Source: an uncultured Holophagales bacterium (GTDB lineage: Bacteria > Acidobacteriota > Thermoanaerobaculia > UBA5066). Taken from it: DNA of 14,326 bases. The position numbers and the translations under genes were made by a program. The DNA lies in NCBI GenBank assembly GCA_937927565.1, contig CALBDV010000692.1, positions 1 through 14,326 of the forward strand, given 5' to 3'. Positions 7,187 to 12,744 of the stretch are shown one piece after another (the stretch's first letter is position 1; each line of letters opens with the position of its first letter). The notes under the pieces were generated by a model. The model worked only from the letters and a program-made list of their open reading frames with translations. It was not told the DNA's origin and did no database searches.

Positions 7187-8107
7187 TCACTCGTCGCGCC
7201 TCTTCACGACGATTTCGTTGGGCTGCCCCGCGAGGTAGCGGAGCGAGCATTCGGCGAAGCCTTCGCACTTCAGGCAAATGCCGTCCCTGTCCCCCTTGAA
7301 ATCGACCGGCTTGCAGATGTTCACCCCGGGGACGACGAGGCGCGTCAGCTCGCTCCGGAGCCCCTCGCCGTCGGCGGGCGCCACACCCGTCCGCTCGGAG
7401 GTCCGCAACGCCTCGACGCGGGGGAAGAGCTCGCGGTTCCTCTTCTCGAGCTCCTCGTCCTGGCGCACCACAGCCGCCGTCTTGGCCGCGACGACCGTCT
7501 CGCGCGCCACCTTGCGCACCTTGAAGCGGCCGTGGTGGCGCACCCAGAAGTAGAGGAACCCCGCCCCGGCGCCGAGGACCCTCACGAACGCCGGCCCCGG
7601 GCCGAAGGAGAAGAGGTCGCGGAAGAAGCTCAGAGCGAGGACGCCGAGGCTGAAGAAGGCGATCCACTTCACCTTGACCGGTATGACGAAGAAGACGAGG
7701 AACTCCGTGTCGGGGAAGAGGAAGGCGTAGGCGAAGAGCATGGAGATCGGCACGACGAACGGGTCGCTCACGAGCGGCGTCCCGAGCGCCCAGGCCGAAA
7801 GTGACCCGCCGAGCGTCGCGACGAGCCAGAAGACCGTGTACTCGGTCGTCCCCCACTCGGCTTCCAGCGCGCTGCCGAGGATGTAGAGCGCGAAGGCGCC
7901 GAAGAAGAGCGACATCGGCCCGGAGTGGAGGAACTGGAACGTCACGAAGCCCCACGGCTGCGTCAGCGCCTGTTGCGGCCAGAAGCCGAAGAGGCCCGCC
8001 ACCTTCTTCGGGTCGGTCACGAAGAGGAAGAAGAAGATGAAGTGGAAGCCGCAGAGCGGCAGAGTGAGGCCCAGCTTCGGAGCGAAGAGGTCGCGGCCCG
8101 AGGTCAT
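7187..8107 (-). CDS. Rhomboid-fold membrane protein, catalytic residues missing, Cys-rich tail
   Basis: A 306-residue protein with a six-helix rhomboid-like core (about 12-190). FLHSGPMSLFFGAFALYILG followed by SALEAEWGT (59-87) matches the rhomboid loop-1/helix-2 region, and FAYAFLFPDTEFLVFFVIPV (125-144) matches the segment just after the catalytic helix of bacterial rhomboid proteases. By that alignment the catalytic GxSG falls on DPFV (115-118), with Phe117 in place of the serine, and the catalytic His of helix 6 (usually HLGG) reads VLGA (Val178). It should therefore be a non-proteolytic pseudo-rhomboid. A basic and helical linker follows, then a C-terminal cluster of four cysteines (C265, C278, C281, C287; CLKCEGFAEC) that could bind zinc or an Fe-S cluster. 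The ATG overlaps the mutL stop (ATGA) and has a strong GGAAGGAG ribosome site inside mutL, so the two are translationally coupled. The function of the pair is unknown. Confidence 0.8.
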   Translation of the reverse strand: MTSGRDLFAPKLGLTLPLCGFHFIFFFLFVTDPKKVAGLFGFWPQQALTQPWGFVTFQFLHSGPMSLFFGAFALYILGSALEAEWGTTEYTVFWLVATLGGSLSAWALGTPLVSDPFVVPISMLFAYAFLFPDTEFLVFFVIPVKVKWIAFFSLGVLALSFFRDLFSFGPGPAFVRVLGAGAGFLYFWVRHHGRFKVRKVARETVVAAKTAAVVRQDEELEKRNRELFPRVEALRTSERTGVAPADGEGLRSELTRLVVPGVNICKPVDFKGDRDGICLKCEGFAECSLRYLAGQPNEIVVKRRDE

Positions 8108-9927
8108 CCGGAGCTCCTTCCGAAGCGCTTGAGCACCTCGGCATGCGCGAGGGTGAGGAGGATCGGGCGTCCGTGGGGGCAGGTCCACGGGTCCCGGCAG
8201 GCGGAGAGGTCGGAGAGGAGGCGGGCCGCTTCCTCCGGGGCGAGGCGCCGGTTCACGGTAATGGCCCCGCGGCAGGCGAGAGAGGCGGCGAGGACGTCCT
8301 TCATCTTCGACACGCTCTCCGCGCTCCGGGAGCCTCCGGTTTCGGCCGCGTCCGCGAGCCGGGCGAGAAGGTCGCGCAGGACGGGAACGACCTTCTCCGC
8401 CGCGCAGTCGGCCGGAGCGGCCGAGACCACGAAGAGGCGGCCCGCGAGCTCCGACACCGCGAAACCAGCCGCCGAGAGGACCTCCTCCGCGCGCGAGAGG
8501 GCGTCGGCCTCCTCGGGAGCGGCCTCGAACGTCACGGGCGAGAGAAGCGTCTGCGAAGCGAGCCCCTGCCCCTGGAGCCTGTCGCGGATCCGCTCGAAGC
8601 GGACCCTCTCGTGCGCCACGTGCTGGTCCACGAGAACGAGCCCCTCGGCCCCCTCGGCCACGAGATACGACTCGCGGTATTGGCCGAGGAGCCGAAGCGT
8701 CCCGACGGGCGAGGCGACGGCCGCCGCGGCCGGTGCGGCCTCCCACGAGGCGTGCGTCGAATGGGGTACGAAAGGCGCAGGCCCTGCAGCGGCGGCAGCG
8801 GTGCCGCCCGCGGCTCCCCCGGCATCCCAGAGCCCGAGCGACTCGGCGAGCGCCGTCGCGGCGGGCGGGGTGTCGCCCCAGCTCGCGGGCCGCGCGAACG
8901 GCTCCGAAAGGACCGATGCCGGCAGCGCCGTTGACGACTTCCCTTCCGTCAGCGCCTCGCGCAGCCCCCGGTGAACGAGCGAATGGACCGACGAGGGCTC
9001 GAGGAAGCGGACCTCGCTCTTCTGCGGGTGGACGTTCGGGTCGACCTTCTCCGGCGGGCACGTCACGAAGAGGACCCACGCCGGATTCCGCTCGCCCAGG
9101 AGCGCCTCCTCGGCCGCCAGGCGCGCCGCGTGCGCCACCGAACCGTCGCGGGCCGCGCGCCCGTTCACGAAGAGCCACTGGAACGTCCGCGACGCGAACG
9201 TCGTCTCCGGCGGGGAGACGGCGCCCGTGAGCTGCATCCCCGCGTATGCGAACGAGACCGGCAGGACGCCCGGCAGCGAGGAGCGTCCCATGACCTCGGC
9301 GAAACGGTCGAGGGCCGACGGTGCCGCCGGCAGCGCCAGCAGCTCCCGCTCCCCGGACCGCAGCGTGAACGCGACCCCGGGGCGCGAGAGCGCGAGCGCC
9401 GTCAGCGTCTTCACCACCGCGCGCTGCTCGGCATCCTGCGACTTCAGGAACTTCCTGCGCGCCGGGAGGTTCCCGAAAAGGTCCTCCACGACGACCCGCG
9501 TCCCCTTCGTCTGCCGCACGGGCTTCACGACCGGCTCGGCTCCCCGGTCGGCGACGACCTCGGTCCCGAGGCCGGAGCCGTCGGGCGACGTCGTCAGGAC
9601 GAGGCGCGAGACCGACGCGATCGACGGCAGAGCCTCGCCCCGGAAGCCGAGGCTGCCGATCCTCCCGAGGTCCTCGGCCGTCCGCACCTTCGACGTCGCG
9701 TGCCGCCCCAGCGACAGCGGGGCGTCCTCGGCATCCATCCCGCAGCCGTCGTCCGAGACAGAGAGCCGCGCGATCCCGCCCCCCTCGATCTCCACGTCGA
9801 CGCGGGTCGCCCCGGCGTCGAGAGCGTTCTCGACGAGCTCCTTGACGACCGACGCCGGCCGCTCGACCACCTCGCCCGCGGCGATCTGGTCGACCAGGAC
9901 GTCCGGGAGAACCGCGATCCGCGCCAC
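8104..9927 (-). CDS. mutL: DNA mismatch repair protein MutL, endonuclease type
   Basis: A 607-residue MutL, which links MutS mismatch recognition to strand incision and removal. The N-terminal GHKL ATPase has KELVENALDAG (29-39, with the catalytic Glu and Mg-binding Asn), DDGCGM (59-64), GFRGEAL (94-100) and GTRVVVEDLFGNLPARRKF (142-160). A Pro/Ala-rich linker (about 330-405) leads to the C-terminal dimerisation domain with DQHVAHERVRFE (434-445), ACR (551-553), CPHGRP (583-588) and FGR near the end. These are the metal-binding endonuclease motifs found in MutL of bacteria without MutH; the usual DQHA reads DQHV here. QTLLSP (459-464) fits the beta-clamp-binding motif. The start is taken as GTG at 9927 because ARIAVLPDVLVDQIAAGEVV aligns with the usual MutL N-terminus; an in-frame ATG at 9978 would add 17 residues. 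No good ribosome site is seen for the GTG. mutL is the first gene of a block with the pseudo-rhomboid and a small exported protein. Confidence 0.97.
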   Translation of the reverse strand: MARIAVLPDVLVDQIAAGEVVERPASVVKELVENALDAGATRVDVEIEGGGIARLSVSDDGCGMDAEDAPLSLGRHATSKVRTAEDLGRIGSLGFRGEALPSIASVSRLVLTTSPDGSGLGTEVVADRGAEPVVKPVRQTKGTRVVVEDLFGNLPARRKFLKSQDAEQRAVVKTLTALALSRPGVAFTLRSGERELLALPAAPSALDRFAEVMGRSSLPGVLPVSFAYAGMQLTGAVSPPETTFASRTFQWLFVNGRAARDGSVAHAARLAAEEALLGERNPAWVLFVTCPPEKVDPNVHPQKSEVRFLEPSSVHSLVHRGLREALTEGKSSTALPASVLSEPFARPASWGDTPPAATALAESLGLWDAGGAAGGTAAAAAGPAPFVPHSTHASWEAAPAAAAVASPVGTLRLLGQYRESYLVAEGAEGLVLVDQHVAHERVRFERIRDRLQGQGLASQTLLSPVTFEAAPEEADALSRAEEVLSAAGFAVSELAGRLFVVSAAPADCAAEKVVPVLRDLLARLADAAETGGSRSAESVSKMKDVLAASLACRGAITVNRRLAPEEAARLLSDLSACRDPWTCPHGRPILLTLAHAEVLKRFGRSSG

Positions 9928-9976
9928 GCCGCGGGAGAGTAGCAGGGGGCGGGAATCGGATAGGCTGGCAGACGTC
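9928..9976. promoter_or_regulatory. Divergent mutL / DUF4230-like upstream region
   Basis: This 49-base gap between the mutL GTG start and the opposite-strand ATG at 9977 must carry part of both start signals if the chosen starts are right. I see no convincing -35/-10 pair in it, and the promoters may lie inside the opposite coding regions. The CATG at 9976-9979 holds an ATG on each strand, one for the plus gene and one an alternative mutL start. Confidence 0.35.
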
Positions 9977-10711
9977 ATGGACCGGCCCCGCCGCCCCTCT
10001 CCTGCCCTCTTCGCCTTCGGGGCGCTCGTCCTGGCGATCCTCGTCGCGGCGTCGATCCTCGTGGGGCGTGTCGCACGGCTCCCCGGCGAGATGGCGGGGG
10101 CCATCCCGCGGACGATCCGCGAGACGGCGACGGCGGTCTCCGAGGGGCTCGCGAAGCTCGCCGCCGCGATCCGGACGCGGACGATCACGACGAAGTTCAC
10201 GAGCACAGCCACGGAGATCCGCGGGACCAAGCGCCTCCAGGTGGCCGAGCTCTCCCAGGTGGAGGTCGTCGAGCGGCGCGACGCGACGGCGCTCCTCGGC
10301 TTCTCCCTTCCCGACGTCGTCGTCTCGGCCCGCGCTCCGGTGACGTTCACCTACACCCTCGACCTCGACGGAGAGTGGGACTTCGACCTGACGGAACGGA
10401 CGGTCACCGTCCTCGCCCCGCAGATCCGCTGGAACGCACCGGCCGTCGACGTCTCGGCGATGACGATCGTGACGACGGAGAGCTCGATCCTCAGGGACGA
10501 GGCTCCCGTCGTCGAGCAGCTGCGCGCCTCCCTCACCGGGCTCTTCGCGCAGCGCGCGCGGCGGAACCTGCCGCTCGTCCGCGAGACGGCGCGCCGGCAG
10601 ACGGAGGAGTTCGTCAGGGCCTGGCTCCTGCGCGCCTACGGCGTGCCCCAGGACGTGAGGGTCGTCGTCCGCTTCCGCGGCGAGCCGGAGACGATCGCCC
10701 CGGCTCTGTAG
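9977..10711 (+). CDS. Single-pass membrane protein, DUF4230-like
   Basis: A 244-residue protein with a basic N-terminus, one membrane helix (about 10-30) and a soluble domain of about 170 residues, probably outside the cytoplasm. The domain begins TRTITTKFTSTATEI (68-82), continues with KRLQVAELSQVEVVERRD (85-102), an FTYTLDLDGEWDFDLTERTV (124-143) beta pair, and a long C-terminal amphipathic helix rich in Arg and Glu (about 180-222). The order (a first strand with LxVAELSQVE, a DLDGEWDFDL strand pair, then a closing helix) resembles the uncharacterised DUF4230 family; this is by eye. The ATG at 9977 is preferred over the longer open frame because the upstream part is only the mutL antisense. 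It is divergent from mutL and convergent with the HELGH protein. No function can be given. Confidence 0.75.
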   Translation: MDRPRRPSPALFAFGALVLAILVAASILVGRVARLPGEMAGAIPRTIRETATAVSEGLAKLAAAIRTRTITTKFTSTATEIRGTKRLQVAELSQVEVVERRDATALLGFSLPDVVVSARAPVTFTYTLDLDGEWDFDLTERTVTVLAPQIRWNAPAVDVSAMTIVTTESSILRDEAPVVEQLRASLTGLFAQRARRNLPLVRETARRQTEEFVRAWLLRAYGVPQDVRVVVRFRGEPETIAPAL

Positions 10712-10748
10712 GGGGTCAGGTCTTGATTTTCTACTATACAGGGAGCCG
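10701..10748. repeat. AT-rich REP-like hairpin between convergent stops
   Basis: The loop of this structure is an AT-rich island in GC-rich DNA, with core GGGGTCAGGTCTTGATTTT (10712-10730). The flanks CGGCTCTGTA (10701-10710) and TACAG-gg-AGCCG (10737-10748) pair with a 2-base bulge, and an inner GTAG/CTAC pair (10708-10711 with 10731-10734) is also possible. The GGGGTCAGGTCTTGA core resembles a short motif I know from genomes carrying REP/RAYT elements; this is recall, not a search. It includes the TAG stop of the plus gene and the TAGTAG stops of the minus gene, so it may also act as a transcription end for both. Confidence 0.5.
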
Positions 10749-11909
10749 TGGGGGATCGGCCGGGGCACGCAGCGCGAGGAAGAGCGCTCCGAGCGGCACG
10801 GCGAGGAAGACGAGCGCGGTGAAGGCGGCGATCGTCGTCAGCGAGAGGCCAGTCGTCGCGGCCACCTTCACCATGTCGTTCTGCCCGGCGATGGCGATGG
10901 TCTGGTAGTCGGTCCGCGCCGCGGCGCTCAGGACGACGCCGCCGAAGAGCTTCACGTTCCGCACGACGAGGTAGAAGGCGAAGAAGGCCCAGACGGGCAG
11001 CTCCCACTCGGGGCGCTCGCCCCGGACGGCGCGCCGGAAGGCCCACGCCGCGAAGGCGACCTCGGCGAGGTGGCCTCCGATGTCGAACGCCGTAACGTGC
11101 GCCGGCGTGAAGGCGACGAGCGGGTAGGCGAGGGCGAGGGCGGCGAGGCCGACGTTCCAGCGGGGCGCGTGGCGGTACTTCACCGCGATGAAGACGAGAG
11201 CGCCCCAGACGAGGGCCGCGAAGACCCGGCTCTGGGCGAAGACGATCGTCATGACGATCGCCGGCATCGCCGAGCAGCCGAAGAACCAGGCGACGAACGT
11301 GTGTCCAAGCTCGTGGACGAAGAAGGAGATTCCCTCGCCGATCACGCGGAACGGGAAGAACCAGCCGAAGAGGACGGACGGCACGAAGGCCAACAGGAGC
11401 GCCCGTACACCGGGCGTGAGAGCGCGCCACGCCGCAGAGACGCTGCCGGGCACCGGCGACGCGGCTGCGCGGGTCGGCGGCGCAACCGCGGGGACCGCGG
11501 GGGCAGCGGGAACCGCGGGGATCGCGGGGGCCGCGGGAACTCCGGAAGCTCTCGAAGGTCCGGGAGCTCCGGGAGCTTCTGGAACCTCGGGAACTCCGGA
11601 GACCGCGGACGTCCCGGGAGACGCTTCGCCGCTTGCCGCCGCTCGTGCGTCTCCGTACTCCACGAGCGTCCGGACGAGGAACCGGTCGTCCCACGGCGCC
11701 AGGACGTGGCGCCAACCGCCTCCCGCTCGGGGCTCGACTCGCAGCACCTCGTACAGCTCGTCGTCCCACCTCACGGCTGTACCCGGAAGGACGGGAGCAC
11801 GGGGAGAGACCTCCTCCCGCCCCGCCCACGGCTTGGGGTGGAGCGAGAGGAGGACGATCGTTCCGTCAGAGGTCGGTTCGAGCCGGTCGCGACCGAGTGG
11901 ACGGGGCAT
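10734..11909 (-). CDS. Membrane zinc-metalloprotease-like protein (HELGH, M50-like) with fused N-terminal domain
   Basis: A 391-residue protein in three parts. First, a soluble N-terminal domain (about 1-87) with GTAVRWDDELYEVLRVEP and WRHVLAPWDDRFLVRTL, which looks like a small beta-rich module. Second, a Pro/Ala/Val linker (about 97-145) made of three-residue units encoded by a 9-bp tandem repeat. Third, a membrane domain (about 168-380) with some six helices. Helix 2 contains HELGH (199-203), the HExxH zinc motif, and a later helix start reads FDIGGHLAEV (275-284), where Asp276 could be the third ligand as in the LDG/DGG motif of M50 site-2 proteases. The topology differs from classic site-2 proteases (no PDZ domain) and no substrate is suggested. 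The chosen ATG lacks a strong ribosome site. It lies 38 bp downstream of the lipoprotein gene on the same strand and probably shares its transcript. Zinc binding is likely; proteolysis is inferred. Confidence 0.75.
   Translation of the reverse strand: MPRPLGRDRLEPTSDGTIVLLSLHPKPWAGREEVSPRAPVLPGTAVRWDDELYEVLRVEPRAGGGWRHVLAPWDDRFLVRTLVEYGDARAAASGEASPGTSAVSGVPEVPEAPGAPGPSRASGVPAAPAIPAVPAAPAVPAVAPPTRAAASPVPGSVSAAWRALTPGVRALLLAFVPSVLFGWFFPFRVIGEGISFFVHELGHTFVAWFFGCSAMPAIVMTIVFAQSRVFAALVWGALVFIAVKYRHAPRWNVGLAALALAYPLVAFTPAHVTAFDIGGHLAEVAFAAWAFRRAVRGERPEWELPVWAFFAFYLVVRNVKLFGGVVLSAAARTDYQTIAIAGQNDMVKVAATTGLSLTTIAAFTALVFLAVPLGALFLALRAPADPPRLPV
11485..11619. repeat. 9-bp degenerate tandem repeat, about 15 units, in the Pro/Ala linker
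   Basis: Fifteen consecutive 9-mers run in register, such as ACCGCGGGG, ATCGCGGGG, GCCGCGGGA, GCTCCGGGA and ACTCCGGAG. Being a multiple of three, the repeat keeps frame and encodes PAV/PAA/PEV-type triplets on the minus strand. Copy number probably varies between strains without breaking the gene, changing the distance between the N-terminal and membrane domains. Confidence 0.85.
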
Positions 11910-11924
11910 CCGCGAACGTTACCC

Positions 11925-11939
11925 CGTTCCGCCGGAACG
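11925..11939. other. Short hairpin between lipoprotein and HELGH genes
   Basis: CGTTCC and GGAACG form a perfect 6-bp stem with a 3-base loop within the 38-bp gap between the two minus-strand genes. No T run follows, so it is not a standard terminator. It may adjust the ratio of the two products or protect RNA ends. Confidence 0.4.
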
Positions 11940-11947
11940 CGGCGAGG

Positions 11948-12580
11948 TCACTTCAGCGGCGCGCTGAACTCCCCCGAGATCTGGGTCCACTTGTCCTTGA
12001 CGTCGAACTTGCCGGAGATCGAGTCGGCCGTCACCGACGTCACCTCGATCGTCCCCTGCGGCTGCGAGAAGGTGAGAGAGGTCCCGCCGGTGATTGCGAT
12101 CTCCGCGCTCGACGTCATCTCGGCCTGTCCCTGGGCCTTCGTCGGGTCGTACATTCCCGCCGCGAACTCGAGGTTCTCGCCGGGGGCAACCTGTTTCTGC
12201 CGCGTCAGCCAGAGCTCGATGCGCGCCTGCCCCTTCTCGGGCGACGTCCGCTTGCTGAACTCGGCACGATTGGCTGCCGGGAACTCGTAGGTCGAGAGGA
12301 CGACGACGACGCTCGCGTTCCCCACCGACGAGTCCTTGTAGGCGACGGCTTTCGCCGCGCTGAAGTCGGGAACGTCGGCCGTCGGCCAGGCTCCGTGTGT
12401 CGACGTGACCGCGACCTTCGTGACTCCTGCCGGAGCCGCGGGGGCCGGGGCTTCCGGCGCGGCCGGCTGCACGGCGGCCGGGGGCTCGGGCGCCGCAGGC
12501 TTCTCGGCGGGTTTCCCACAGGCGGCGAGGAGTGAGACCCCCGCCAGGACAGACAGGACGACTGCGCTTCTCGAGGTCAT
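11948..12580 (-). CDS. Putative lipoprotein of unknown function
   Basis: A 210-residue protein with a lipoprotein signal peptide: basic N-terminus, hydrophobic core and lipobox LAAC (18-21, Cys21 lipidated). A Pro/Ala-rich spacer (24-52) follows, as is common for proteins tethered to the outer membrane. The mature domain (about 53-210) is rich in beta strands: VTKVAVTSTHGAW, GNASVVVVLSTYEFPAANRA, ARIELWLTRQKQVAPGENLE, a Thr/Ser-rich stretch, and TIEVTSVTADSISGKFDVKD before the end. No cysteine other than the lipid one and no catalytic pattern is seen; a binding or structural role is a guess. The ATG at 12580 follows an AGGAGG ribosome site at normal spacing. The gene starts after the pepD terminator and lies just ahead of the HELGH protein gene. 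Upstream is an unusual 11-bp phased repeat that may control it. Confidence 0.8.
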   Translation of the reverse strand: MTSRSAVVLSVLAGVSLLAACGKPAEKPAAPEPPAAVQPAAPEAPAPAAPAGVTKVAVTSTHGAWPTADVPDFSAAKAVAYKDSSVGNASVVVVLSTYEFPAANRAEFSKRTSPEKGQARIELWLTRQKQVAPGENLEFAAGMYDPTKAQGQAEMTSSAEIAITGGTSLTFSQPQGTIEVTSVTADSISGKFDVKDKWTQISGEFSAPLK

Positions 12581-12624
12581 TTCGGACCCTCCTGGCGCAG
12601 ATTCTCCTCGCCTCCGCACCATCG

Positions 12625-12676
12625 CACAATCCGGACCCAATCGGTTCCATTCATGCGGGCAATTCGGAGGCAATTC
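12625..12676 (-). promoter_or_regulatory. Helically phased ATTG direct repeats upstream of the lipoprotein gene
   Basis: On the minus strand, GAATTGCC, GAATTGCC, CGATTGGG and GGATTGTG begin at exact 11-bp register (12669-12676, 12658-12665, 12636-12643, 12625-12632). The slot between the second and third (12647-12654) is degenerate. The two GAATTGCC copies are perfect, separated by three bases. The array ends about 45 bases before the start codon. Spacing of one DNA turn is typical of sites for oligomeric regulators that bind one face of the helix. Some units also contain TTG that could serve as a -35. No regulator is identified. Confidence 0.4.
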
Positions 12677-12683
12677 ACGGAAA

Positions 12684-12719
12684 CGCCGCCCCGCCCTCCG
12701 GTTCGAGAGCGGGGCGGCG
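12684..12719 (-). terminator. Intrinsic terminator of pepD
   Basis: CGCCGCCCCGC and GCGGGGCGGCG form a perfect 11-bp GC stem around a 14-base loop. Read on the minus strand it is followed by TTT. It lies 25 bases after the pepD stop, in the expected place to end pepD transcription before the lipoprotein gene. Confidence 0.85.
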
Positions 12720-12744
12720 ACGTTCGAAGACGCCCTTTCCGGGC

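Noticed and set aside
7187..10768. 1193-codon continuous minus-strand frame
   Set aside because: Only the last 306 codons form the rhomboid-like protein. The upstream part is an out-of-frame reading of mutL and beyond, low-complexity in Arg/Gly/Ala, and has no sensible start.
11188..11967. Plus-strand frame with a collagen-like Gly-X-Y stretch (GTAGTAGAAGTAGIAGAAG)
   Set aside because: This is the antisense of the 9-bp repeat encoding the Pro/Ala linker; Pro-Ala triplets read in reverse give Gly-rich triplets. The minus strand has a coherent membrane protein.
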